Shown: positions 18,218 to 26,276 of the stretch, piece by piece | Layout of the letters: the number at the start of each line of letters is the position of its first letter | How positions within the stretch are numbered: the stretch's first letter is position 1 | Origin: Shimia litoralis | Lineage (GTDB): Bacteria > Pseudomonadota > Alphaproteobacteria > Rhodobacterales > Rhodobacteraceae | Direction: 5' to 3' | DNA length: 64,000 nucleotides | NCBI RefSeq assembly: GCF_005518135.1 | Contig: NZ_SULI01000003.1 | Coordinates: 236,235 to 300,234 of the forward strand | The notes under the pieces: model-generated | What the model was told of the DNA's origin: nothing | Database searches by the model: none | What the model saw: only the letters and a program-made list of their open reading frames with translations | Position numbers and translations under genes: made by a program

Positions 18218-18915
18218 GCCACGCCACCTTGGGCAGACACCGCCGCAGCCAACCCTGTCAGAAACATGTCGGTTTCGTCGGCAAATTCAACCGGCACGCC
18301 TTGCGTTTTCAACGCATCCCCAAGTGCGCTTGCCCCGCGCCCCTGCCCGATCACAACCACCTGTTGCCCCAGCCAATACGGGCGTGCGGCCGTCAATTCA
18401 GCCCCCAACAAAGCCCCCCACATATCCGAGGACTGCGTGGCTTTGGCAAGATGCGCGGCAAGACGCTCGGGCCGCGACATGGCATCAGAAAGTGCGGCCA
18501 AGAACCGATCTTGATCCCATTGATCCGCCACACTCAGCGCCGCAGCAAGCGTGCCTGTGACAAATCGTTGAAAACTGATGACCTCTCCGGCGCTGACATG
18601 CGCCCAGACCGTGCTGTCACGTACCACACAGATCACGCCATCCCAATTGGCATTTTCAGAGGCGTAGCCCGCGATGCATGCTTCGGCCCCAGCGCTGTGG
18701 TCACCATCCCATTCAAATGGCGACATCTGCCATCCCCCCGCATCACCGCGGATCAACGCATCGGGCACCGCAGCACACGGCAACGATCTGGCCGCAACCG
18801 TCGTACTTCCGACCATCACGATCGGGTCATCTGCAGTCTCGACCTCTTGGCGCGATGGCATCTGCCACATCCGCACGCTGCGGCCTTGTTTGTCTGCTGC
18901 GATCCAGTTGGTCAT
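18214..18915 (-). CDS. 2-dehydro-3-deoxygalactonokinase-like protein
   Basis: The 233-residue protein resembles DgoK: MTNWIAADKQGRSVRMW at the N-terminus, VICVVRDSTVWAHVSAGEVISFQRFVTG (short motifs CVVRDST and FVTG), and a C-terminal VVVIGQGRGASALGDAL segment. It is shorter than typical DgoK (about 300) and its phosphate-binding loops look weak, so catalytic competence is uncertain. It could be a truncated or repurposed ASKHA-fold protein. It is translationally coupled to the phosphatase gene (ATGA overlap). No galactonate catabolic genes adjoin. Confidence 0.6.
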   Translation of the reverse strand: MTNWIAADKQGRSVRMWQMPSRQEVETADDPIVMVGSTTVAARSLPCAAVPDALIRGDAGGWQMSPFEWDGDHSAGAEACIAGYASENANWDGVICVVRDSTVWAHVSAGEVISFQRFVTGTLAAALSVADQWDQDRFLAALSDAMSRPERLAAHLAKATQSSDMWGALLGAELTAARPYWLGQQVVVIGQGRGASALGDALKTQGVPVEFADETDMFLTGLAAAVSAQGGVA

Positions 18916-19037
18916 CCGATGTCTCCTTCTTGTCCCGTTTTGCCAATCTCGGGACCTGCGTCAACACTCTCTTGCCCTGCCGCGCCGCAGTTGTCACGAT
19001 AGGTGCATCTCTGAGGATATAGAAAAGGCCCACCCCC

Positions 19038-19736
19038 ATGCAAAACGAAAAAATCGTGATCTTAACGGGTGCCGGAATTTCAGCAGAAAGCGGCCTTGGG
19101 ACGTTTCGCGACGAAGGGGGGCTTTGGGCACAGCACCGTATCGAAGACGTCGCCACCCCCGAAGGGTTTCACCGCGATCCAGATCTGGTGCATGCGTTTT
19201 ATAATGCCCGTCGCCAACAATCCGCCGCGGCCACCCCCAATGCGGCGCACATCGCCTTGGCACGTCTTGAAAAAGAGCACGCCGGCGAGGTGTTGATTAT
19301 CACCCAGAATGTCGACGGATTGCATGAAAAGGCGGGGTCCAAAAACGTTCTGCATATGCACGGACGCTTGGACGGGGCGTTATGTGCCACTTGTGATCAT
19401 CGATGGACCGCACCGCCCGAAATGCGCACATCTGACACCTGCCCCAATTGCAGCGCCCCCACGACGCGCCCCGACATCGTGTGGTTCGGTGAAATGCCCT
19501 ATGACATGGACGAAATTTGGCAACATCTTGAGGGTGCGGACCTATTTGCAGCCATCGGAACTTCTGGCGAGGTCTATCCCGCGGCCGCATTTGTCCAAGA
19601 CGCCAAGGCCAGCGGAGCCCACACAATTGAGTTGAACCTTGCCCCGTCGTCACGGGTGTCGGATTTTGCCGAAACCTGTTTTGGCCCAGCAACCGAAATT
19701 GTCCCTCTGTGGGTGACACAAGAACTGGCCCGCTGA
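19038..19736 (+). CDS. cobB: NAD-dependent protein deacylase, sirtuin class III
   Basis: The 232-residue sirtuin has GAGISAESGLGTFRD at 11-25, TQNVDGLHEKAG, catalytic His108 in HMHG, and a Cys4 zinc site (Cys116, 119, 136, 139). Tyr55 and Arg58 in AFYNARR match the Tyr-x-x-Arg pair that lets SIRT5/CobB enzymes accept succinyl and malonyl lysine. It should therefore remove acyl groups from cytoplasmic proteins using NAD+. The ATG at 19038 is the only good start. It is monocistronic, with a shared hairpin beyond its stop. Confidence 0.93.
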   Translation: MQNEKIVILTGAGISAESGLGTFRDEGGLWAQHRIEDVATPEGFHRDPDLVHAFYNARRQQSAAATPNAAHIALARLEKEHAGEVLIITQNVDGLHEKAGSKNVLHMHGRLDGALCATCDHRWTAPPEMRTSDTCPNCSAPTTRPDIVWFGEMPYDMDEIWQHLEGADLFAAIGTSGEVYPAAAFVQDAKASGAHTIELNLAPSSRVSDFAETCFGPATEIVPLWVTQELAR

Positions 19737-19754
19737 CCCCATACGAAACGCAAA

Positions 19755-19779
19755 CAGGCCGGGCACTGGCCCGACCTGT
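19755..19779. terminator. Bidirectional hairpin between cobB and the copper chaperone gene
   Basis: A ten-bp stem CAGGCCGGGC / GCCCGACCTG with one mismatch and a loop of four bases lies between two convergent genes. The T-tract is poor on both sides. Confidence 0.5.
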
Positions 19780-19821
19780 AGTTGGCTATGATGCCTCAGC
19801 AACTCTCAAGAACATACGTTC

Positions 19822-20322
19822 TTAGTTGCTGGCGCCTTTGTTCATGGTGCCATGGTTCATGTGCTTCATGCCATGCGCAGGCTTGCGCTCGAGGTCTACG
19901 GGAACGTCGATTGTGATCTCTCCGGCTTTTTCAAATACCAAAGTCACCGGCACAACATCCCCGTGGCTCAGGGACTGTGTCAGACCCATAAACATCACGT
20001 GGTCACCACCACGCATCAACATGTGTTTGCCGCCTGCCGGAATAGCGAAGCCTTCGGGAACATGCAGCATCTGCATGACGCCATCGGATGTTTCTTTGTG
20101 CGTATGCAGTTCAACCCGCTTAGACACGTCGGAACGTGCATCAATTAATTGATCGGCTTCGTCGCCGGTGTTTTCGATGACCATAAAGGCCGCACCTGAC
20201 TTAGAGCTCTTGGCGGACACACGTGCATACGGGTCATCGACGGAAATCACCGACTCGGCAAAGGCTGGAACGGCAAGGCAAACGGCGGCAGCAGCCGCGA
20301 AAGAAAATGATTTGAAAGACAT
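19822..20322 (-). CDS. Periplasmic copper chaperone PCu(A)C
   Basis: From the ATG at 20322, with AGGAGAG upstream, the precursor has 166 residues and a signal peptide ending AFAES. The PCu(A)C domain has the copper motif with VELHTH, then QMLHVPEG, GGKHMLMRGGDHVMFMG, and a His/Met-rich tail HGMKHMNHGTM. The family delivers Cu(I) to the CuA site of cytochrome c oxidase and lives in the periplasm. A DUF2946-like gene lies 59 bases upstream on the same strand, a common copper-linked partner. Confidence 0.92.
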   Translation of the reverse strand: MSFKSFSFAAAAAVCLAVPAFAESVISVDDPYARVSAKSSKSGAAFMVIENTGDEADQLIDARSDVSKRVELHTHKETSDGVMQMLHVPEGFAIPAGGKHMLMRGGDHVMFMGLTQSLSHGDVVPVTLVFEKAGEITIDVPVDLERKPAHGMKHMNHGTMNKGASN

Positions 20323-20381
20323 GTGTCTCTCCTGTGTTGTAAGGATCAAGATCGTGAGGGGAGTGGTGTTGCGTAAGAAAC

Positions 20382-20729
20382 TTACACAACAACAGGCGGG
20401 TCACGCGCCGAGGCCGTTACCGGTCGAATCACCCGGCAAGAAACCTCATAGGCATCTCCGATCCTTTGCCCACGACCTTCGGACAGGGCGGCAACCACAG
20501 GGACAGTGGCCACAGCATCCATCAATGAAAGACTGAACTCGGGACAAATATGGGACGGACCAGTGGGATTGCCGTCGGCATCTACGGGGATCATCACCGG
20601 GCCAGTGCCGGTGCAAAGCTCCATATAGCCGGACGCAGTCGGCATCCCGCGCGCAATTGCCATGCTGTGACTGGTCAAACCCAGCACAGACACCAACAGA
20701 ATCGCAATATAGGTACGCAACCTGATCAT
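20382..20729 (-). CDS. DUF2946-like exported protein
   Basis: The 115-residue product from the ATG at 20729 has an N-terminal membrane or signal segment (YIAILLVSVLGLTSHSMA). A short mature part contains ELCTGTGPVMIPVDADG and SHICPEFSLS. The Cys and the C-terminal layout resemble DUF2946 proteins, often found beside copper genes. It is probably co-transcribed with the downstream PCu(A)C gene and may act in copper delivery. The family call is moderate and the function is unknown. Confidence 0.6.
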   Translation of the reverse strand: MIRLRTYIAILLVSVLGLTSHSMAIARGMPTASGYMELCTGTGPVMIPVDADGNPTGPSHICPEFSLSLMDAVATVPVVAALSEGRGQRIGDAYEVSCRVIRPVTASARDPPVVV

Positions 20730-20771
20730 AGCGCAGATATAGGCATTCCAGCGCGGGAATGTATAGCGCAA

Positions 20772-20806
20772 AAGGAAAAGCCCCAGCTGAAAATCAGCTA
20801 GGGCTT
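20772..20806 (-). terminator. Terminator of rpmB
   Basis: On the reverse strand AAGCCCTAGCTGA, loop TTT and TCAGCTGGGGCTT is followed by TTCCTTTTG. It lies 24 bases past the rpmB stop. Confidence 0.8.
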
Positions 20807-20829
20807 ATTCACTGTCCGATCGTCAAAAC

Positions 20830-21120
20830 TTAGGCGCTTACGGCCAAAGCTTTTGCAATCTCTTTTTTAACTTTCAGCGCGTTATCTGACAGCTCGTCAT
20901 CTTTGGCTTTCGCCATGAAGCCGTCAAGACCACCACGGTGGTCGACTGTACGCAGGGCAGCCGCAGAGATACGGAACTTGACGCCGCGACCCAGTGCTTC
21001 AGACTGCAGGGTTACATCGTTCAGGTTCGGCAGAAACCGGCGGCGGGTTCTGTTTTTGGCATGGCTGACATTGTTGCCAGTCATCGGGCCTTTTCCGGTC
21101 AGTTCGCAACGGCGCGACAT
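20830..21120 (-). CDS. rpmB: 50S ribosomal protein L28
   Basis: The 96-residue protein begins [21 protein letters not shown] and continues with the basic [11 protein letters not shown] segment and [20 protein letters not shown], all hallmarks of L28 in alphaproteobacteria. The start ATG at 21120 follows a GAGGATG ribosome site. It is a single-gene unit with its own strong terminator. Its place in the large subunit is well established. Confidence 0.98.
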   Translation of the reverse strand: MSRRCELTGKGPMTGNNVSHAKNRTRRRFLPNLNDVTLQSEALGRGVKFRISAAALRTVDHRGGLDGFMAKAKDDELSDNALKVKKEIAKALAVSA

Positions 21121-21332
21121 GGGTTCATCCTCGTTTTGTGTTCACGGGAGATCGGCCCCCGTCAATGCAAAGGGGCACCGACTGGCAGTACCCTGAATTT
21201 CGTCTGGCGTCATTAGGCCGTATTTCAGGGGGCGTCAAGTGATTCAGGCAAAAGCTTTGGGGCAAGCTTGCGAATTTTGCAATCTGGCCCTGATTGTCGC
21301 CCAAAGCCCGTCCATACGCGCCAAAGGCGCGC

Positions 21333-22316
21333 CTAATCCGCCCTGATGTTCAAGACCGCCAGCACCTGATCTGCAGCAGCGGCGGGTGTGATTTCGCCCT
21401 TGGCGACAGAGGTTTCCAGCCGATCTAGGGCTGCGCGTGCGTCTCCCTGCTCCAAAAGCGCCAGAACGCCCTGTCGGACCTCTTCGTGGAACCAATACTG
21501 GGCCTGTTGGGTGCGACGCCCGGCCCAATGCCCAGTTTCGCGTCGCCACTCTATCAAGGTCTGCATATCCTGCCACGCGGTCTCGAGGCCATTTTCCTGC
21601 AATGCCGACACTGTCATTGCCTTGGGATATCCCTGCGGGTCTTGAGGTCGCTTGCGTAACAAACGCAATGCCCCAGAATAATCTGCACAGGTGCGCATCG
21701 CGGCGGACTTGAGATCGCCGTCTGCTTTGTTCACCAGAATGATATCGGCCATTTCCATGATGCCGCGCTTGACGCCTTGCAATTCATCGCCACCGGCAGG
21801 CGCCAGCAACAATAAGAACAGGTCGGACATTTCCGCCACAACCGTTTCCGATTGCCCGACACCCACGGTTTCGATCAGCACCACATCAAACCCTGCGGCT
21901 TCGCACAAGGCAACCGCTTCTCTGGTGCGGCGTGCCACGCCCCCCAGATGGGTCTGGCTTGGGGATGGACGGATATAGGCATTTGGGTCGCGCGACAGAC
22001 GATCCATGCGGGTCTTATCCCCCAGAATGGACCCGCCAGACCGTGCAGAACTTGGATCGACGGCAAGCACAGCCACCCGCAACCCCTGCGCGGTCAGCAT
22101 CATGCCAAAGCTTTCGATAAAGGTCGACTTGCCCACCCCAGGCGTCCCAGAAAGACCGATACGCAAGGCCTGTTTGCCCGCACCGCGCAACGTCTCCAAC
22201 AAATGACTAGCTTGATGACGGTGGTCTTCGCGGGCGCTTTCGACCAACGTAATCGCTCTTGCCAGCGCCCGTCGGTCCTGTTTCAATATCTTGTCACGCA
22301 GTTGTGCGATGTCCAT
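21333..22316 (-). CDS. meaB: Methylmalonyl-CoA mutase-associated GTPase
   Basis: The 327-residue G3E GTPase has Walker A GTPGVGKST at 57-65, an AVDPSS switch, ETVGVGQSE and the NKAD specificity motif. MeaB gates cofactor loading of adenosylcobalamin-dependent acyl-CoA mutases and protects them from inactivation. A methylmalonyl-CoA epimerase gene lies at 50.3 kb, so the propionate/ethylmalonyl-CoA route is present. The mutase itself is outside the window. The ATG at 22316 is clear. Confidence 0.93.
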   Translation of the reverse strand: MDIAQLRDKILKQDRRALARAITLVESAREDHRHQASHLLETLRGAGKQALRIGLSGTPGVGKSTFIESFGMMLTAQGLRVAVLAVDPSSARSGGSILGDKTRMDRLSRDPNAYIRPSPSQTHLGGVARRTREAVALCEAAGFDVVLIETVGVGQSETVVAEMSDLFLLLLAPAGGDELQGVKRGIMEMADIILVNKADGDLKSAAMRTCADYSGALRLLRKRPQDPQGYPKAMTVSALQENGLETAWQDMQTLIEWRRETGHWAGRRTQQAQYWFHEEVRQGVLALLEQGDARAALDRLETSVAKGEITPAAAADQVLAVLNIRAD

Positions 22317-22370
22317 TGATGTATCCGTTTTTTTCCGCGCGCCAGAGCGCCTTTTATCTGGGGTAATTAC

Positions 22371-23135
22371 ATGCCTTGTCCGCCACTTGCTTGTCCAGAC
22401 CAGAGAGCTCGCAAATCACATTTTCCTGTGCGCGCGCTTCGATGCGCCGCAGTGCTGGTCGGGATGATGTTGACCACGCCGGCCCTTGCCCAAGACACCA
22501 CACAGCTGTGGTCGGTGCACGCTTTGGGGGTCAAGGTCGGTGAACTGCGTGTGTCATTTTCCCAAAATGGCACGCACTACGACGGCAGCGGATTGTTTCA
22601 AACCACCGGCATGGTCAGGCTGTTGGCGCGCATCAAATTCGACGTGACATCGCAAGGCCGCATCACCACCACAGGGTATCAACCCAGCCAATACAAAGGT
22701 CACATTGATACGGGCAAGCGCGTCTCAAAGACCGAGCTGGCGTTCGCGGAGGGCACCGTACAAAAGGTTTCGGGGTCGCGCCCCGAGAGTGTCCCAATCC
22801 CTGCGCAAGCCTTGCGGGGCGTGATCGACCCGATGACGATGATGTGGCAAAGCCTGAGAGACCGGCAAGACACAGACCTGTGCACCCTTGATGGCACTCA
22901 ATATGACGGCACGCGCGTCGCAGCCATCCGTATGGCCACACGCCAACAGGACGGCGCGGATGTCACATGCATCGGCACCTATGATCGTCTGGCTGGATAT
23001 ACCGCACAGGAGCTTGCGGAGATGTCGACATCTCCGGTCTCGGTCACCTATCAGAAATCCGGCGATCTGTGGCGTGCCATCAAGGTCAAGGTCACGACCC
23101 GCCACGGCACAGCGACGTTGCATCGTCGCGACTAG
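22371..23135 (+). CDS. DUF3108 periplasmic protein
   Basis: The 254-residue precursor has a basic N-terminal region of about 25 residues, then a hydrophobic signal core ending ALAQD. The mature part shows the DUF3108 layout: WSVHALGVKVGELRVSF, a YDGSGLFQTTGMVRLLARIKFD strand pair, YKGHIDTGKRVSKTELAF, and a final TTRHGTATLHRRD. The family is beta-rich and may bind lipid-like ligands, with no known activity. It overlaps nothing and is followed 53 bases later by hrpB. Confidence 0.78.
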   Translation: MPCPPLACPDQRARKSHFPVRALRCAAVLVGMMLTTPALAQDTTQLWSVHALGVKVGELRVSFSQNGTHYDGSGLFQTTGMVRLLARIKFDVTSQGRITTTGYQPSQYKGHIDTGKRVSKTELAFAEGTVQKVSGSRPESVPIPAQALRGVIDPMTMMWQSLRDRQDTDLCTLDGTQYDGTRVAAIRMATRQQDGADVTCIGTYDRLAGYTAQELAEMSTSPVSVTYQKSGDLWRAIKVKVTTRHGTATLHRRD

Positions 23136-23188
23136 GCCGCATACAGAGACCTCTGGACCTGCTGCGCCCCTTGCCGGATAAAGGGCCT

Positions 23189-25633
23189 ATGACATCCCTA
23201 CCCATTCATGACGTTCTTGACCCTCTGATCGCTGCATTGCGAAGCCACACGCGCGCCGTATTGCAAGCCCCCCCAGGTGCGGGGAAAACCACCGTGGTGC
23301 CGCTTGCCTTGCACGAGGCGGGTCTGGTCACGGGCAAAATTCTCATGTTGGAACCGCGCCGGCTTGCAGCGCGCGCCGCAGCAGAGCGCATGGCCCAAAC
23401 CTTGGGAGAACCCACAGGCAAAACCGTCGGATATCGGGTGCGCGCCGAGAGCAAAACCAGCAAAGACACGCGGATCGAGGTGGTCACCGAAGGCATTTTG
23501 ACCCGCATGATCCAATCTGATCCCGAGCTCACAGGCATCGGCGCAGTGATCTTTGACGAATTTCACGAGCGTTCGCTGAACGCGGACTTCGGGTTGGCCT
23601 TGTGTTTAGAGATTGCGGATGCCCTGCGCGATGACCTGATGCTGATTGCCATGTCGGCGACATTGGATGCCGCGCCCGTCGCAGCCTTGATGGGAGGGGT
23701 GCCGGTCATTACCTCACAGGGGCGCAGTTTTCCGGTGGAAACGCGGTGGCTGGATCGCCCCGTGCCCAAAACCCAAAGACTTGAGGACGCCACCGCAGCC
23801 CTTGTCCTGCAAGCCGTGTCAGAAACCCAAGGTGGCGTGCTGGTTTTTCTACCGGGCGAAGGCGAAATTCGTCGCGTGCAATCGCGGTTACAACATGCGG
23901 TGCCGGATGATTGTACCATTCGACCGCTGTTTGGTGCGATGCCGTTTCAAGATCAACGCGCGGCAATCCAACCCACAACACAAGGCCGCAAGATCGTGTT
24001 GGCCACATCGATCGCAGAAACGTCTCTGACGATTCAGGATATTCGCGTGGTGGTGGATGCAGGCCGCGCCCGCCGCGCGCGATTTGATCCGGGATCAGGG
24101 ATGTCGCGCCTTGTCACAGATCGGGTCACACGCGCCGAAGCCACCCAACGCCAAGGGCGTGCCGGACGCGTTGCCCAAGGTATTTGCTATCGCCTGTGGA
24201 CCAAAGGCGAAGACGGCGGGCTTGCCCCGTTTCCACCCGCAGAGATTGAAGCCGCCGACCTGACGGGGCTGGCGCTTGAGATGGCGCTTTGGGGTGCGCA
24301 ACCCGACGATCTGGCGTTCTTGACACCGCCCCCGACAGGAAGCTTTGAAGAAGCGCGCAACGTGCTTCGCATGCTCGGCGCATTGGATGCCCAATCACGG
24401 ATCACCCCTCACGGCAGGAAGCTTGCGGCGTTCCCCCTGCACCCGCGCTTGGCGCATATGCTTGTCGTGGCCGGAAAGCAGGCAGCGCCCGTTGCAGCCT
24501 TGTTGGCGGGGCGTGACCCTCTGGGGCGCGGATCATCCTCTGATTTAGCGCTGCGCGTCGCGGCCATGCGCGACCTGCGCGGGTTTACCGAACGCCATCC
24601 GGATCAGGTGAACCGAGCTGCAATCGCCACGCTGCGTGACGAATCCAAACGCCTTGCGCGGCTCACCCATGATGCCCCAGCCATGGGGCTAGGCGAAATG
24701 GCCGCGTTGGCCTATCCGGATCGCGTGGGCAAACGCCGCAACACCACCGAGCACAGATTTGTGTTATCCGGCGGCAAAGGGGCGATTATGGACCCCCAAG
24801 ACGGTCAGGGCGCGGCGCCGTTTCTGGTGGTGACCGATACAGATGGCAACCCGCGCGAGGCCAAAATTCGTCTTGCCGCCCCCTTGTCCTATCGCGAGGT
24901 TTGCGACGTGTTTGCAGACCAAATCACGTGGCGTACGACATGCGCGTGGTCAAAGCGCGACCGACAGGTGACGGCACGCAAACAAGAATGCTTCGGTGCG
25001 CTCGTGCTGACCGACCAAATCTGGAAAGACGCCCCACAGGAAGACGTTGCCGTGGCCATGTTGGCGGGGGTGCGTGATCTTGGACTGACACTGTCACCTG
25101 CCGCCAATCGGTTTGTGGCACGGGTTAACCTCGTGCGTGACGCAGGCCAAGATTTGCCAGACATGTCCCCGGACGCCCTGATGGCTGATCTCGAAAACTG
25201 GTTGTTGCCTCATATCCAAGGCATCAAAACCGCAGCGCAGTGGAAAAAATTTGATGTGTTGGATGCGCTCAAGGCCAGACTGGATTGGACGCAAACCCAG
25301 ACTCTGAATCAACACGCCCCTGCACACTTCACGACGCCTCTTGGGCGCAAAATTCCGATTGATTATTCTGGTGAGCATCCAGGGATCACGCTGCGTCTTG
25401 GGGAACTGTTCGGACAAACCACACATCCAATGGTCGGGCATACGCCTTTGCGTGTCACGCTGCTTTCGCCGGGGCAAAAACCGGTGCAGACGACAATGGA
25501 TATTCCGGGCTTCTGGGCCAGTTCCTATGCAGATGTGCGCAAGGACATGCGGGGCAGATACCCCAAACATCCGTGGCCCGAGGACCCGACACAAGCGGAC
25601 CCGACGTTGCGGGCAAAAAGGCGCAAAACCTAG
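23189..25633 (+). CDS. hrpB: ATP-dependent helicase HrpB
   Basis: The protein is 814 residues from the ATG at 23189, which follows AAAGGG; a longer frame from 23069 is rejected because it overlaps the preceding gene. DEAH-type motifs are clear: Walker A APPGAGKTT (28-35 region), DEFHERS at 123-129, SATLDA, and TSIAETSLTI with QRQGRAGR. The C-terminal HrpB-specific region includes the IPIDYSGEHPGITLRLGE segment and a PGFW near the end. HrpB is an RNA helicase of uncertain cellular role in bacteria. Confidence 0.95.
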   Translation: MTSLPIHDVLDPLIAALRSHTRAVLQAPPGAGKTTVVPLALHEAGLVTGKILMLEPRRLAARAAAERMAQTLGEPTGKTVGYRVRAESKTSKDTRIEVVTEGILTRMIQSDPELTGIGAVIFDEFHERSLNADFGLALCLEIADALRDDLMLIAMSATLDAAPVAALMGGVPVITSQGRSFPVETRWLDRPVPKTQRLEDATAALVLQAVSETQGGVLVFLPGEGEIRRVQSRLQHAVPDDCTIRPLFGAMPFQDQRAAIQPTTQGRKIVLATSIAETSLTIQDIRVVVDAGRARRARFDPGSGMSRLVTDRVTRAEATQRQGRAGRVAQGICYRLWTKGEDGGLAPFPPAEIEAADLTGLALEMALWGAQPDDLAFLTPPPTGSFEEARNVLRMLGALDAQSRITPHGRKLAAFPLHPRLAHMLVVAGKQAAPVAALLAGRDPLGRGSSSDLALRVAAMRDLRGFTERHPDQVNRAAIATLRDESKRLARLTHDAPAMGLGEMAALAYPDRVGKRRNTTEHRFVLSGGKGAIMDPQDGQGAAPFLVVTDTDGNPREAKIRLAAPLSYREVCDVFADQITWRTTCAWSKRDRQVTARKQECFGALVLTDQIWKDAPQEDVAVAMLAGVRDLGLTLSPAANRFVARVNLVRDAGQDLPDMSPDALMADLENWLLPHIQGIKTAAQWKKFDVLDALKARLDWTQTQTLNQHAPAHFTTPLGRKIPIDYSGEHPGITLRLGELFGQTTHPMVGHTPLRVTLLSPGQKPVQTTMDIPGFWASSYADVRKDMRGRYPKHPWPEDPTQADPTLRAKRRKT

Positions 25634-25661
25634 CGCCATAGTGTTGAATTTTGCGAACCCC

Positions 25662-25689
25662 TTGAACAATGGGATACAATTCGTATATA
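25662..25689 (+). promoter_or_regulatory. Sigma-70-type promoter for the Nudix gene
   Basis: A -35 TTGAAC and a -10-like TATATA are separated by 16 bases, directly ahead of the Nudix start and beyond the hrpB stop. Confidence 0.4.
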
Positions 25690-25712
25690 CATTGCACAGA
25701 CAAAAAACGCGA

Positions 25713-26186
25713 ATGCGAGCAGAACCTATGACAAACGCCCTGAAAAATGCGCTGACAAGCGTTGTATCACCTTTGCTGCGACGGCCAAAACGGCTGCAAG
25801 TGGCGGCGCTGTGTTATCGTCAGGACGGGCCGCAGAAAAAAGTTCTTTTGATCACCAGCCGCGATAGTGGCCGTTGGGTTGTACCCAAAGGATGGCCGAT
25901 TGACGGGCTGGATGCTGCGGGTGCTGCGATGCAAGAAGCGTGGGAAGAAGCTGGCGTCACAAAAGGTGACATCGACCCTACATCGATCGGGTCGTTTGAA
26001 TATGACAAACAGCTTGATAATGGCGCCGAAGTCGCCGTGGAAACCAAAGTGTTCGCGGTTGAGGTCGAAAAAATGAAAGACGAGTTCCCCGAAGCCGATG
26101 AGCGCACTCTTAAGTGGGTTGCCCCTGAAGAAGCCGCGCAGATGGTCCAAGAACCGGGCTTGCAGTCCATACTGCGACAATTGTGA
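25713..26186 (+). CDS. Nudix hydrolase with variant box
   Basis: From the ATG at 25713 the product has 157 residues; an ATG five codons later is equally possible. The Nudix fold is clear from RLQVAALCYR, WVVPKGWP and the catalytic helix. The Nudix box departs from consensus: Gly-x5 is followed by Leu rather than Glu, and Gln-Glu replaces Arg-Glu before AWEEAGV, although the metal-binding EE pair is kept. PKGWP with this layout is typical of the diphosphoinositol-polyphosphate/dinucleotide type. The substrate is not fixed by sequence. Confidence 0.88.
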   Translation: MRAEPMTNALKNALTSVVSPLLRRPKRLQVAALCYRQDGPQKKVLLITSRDSGRWVVPKGWPIDGLDAAGAAMQEAWEEAGVTKGDIDPTSIGSFEYDKQLDNGAEVAVETKVFAVEVEKMKDEFPEADERTLKWVAPEEAAQMVQEPGLQSILRQL

Positions 26187-26210
26187 CAAAACTATAACGG
26201 TTTTGTAACA
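26182..26210. promoter_or_regulatory. Dyad with 11-bp periodic TGT(A/G)ACA repeats before the phosphate transporter
   Basis: TGTGACAAAAC, a seven-base spacer and GTTTTGTAACA form an 11-bp inverted repeat with one mismatch. The same bases also read as heptamers TGTGACA, TATAACG and TGTAACA set 11 bases apart, the layout of Pho boxes. It overlaps the Nudix stop and lies 67 bases before the transporter start. It could be a PhoB operator or simply a hairpin. Confidence 0.4.
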
Positions 26211-26276
26211 CACCCGTTGCCCCGACTCGATTTCCGGTCTAACCCCCATCCCCGATGGAATAGGGGGCATGGACTC

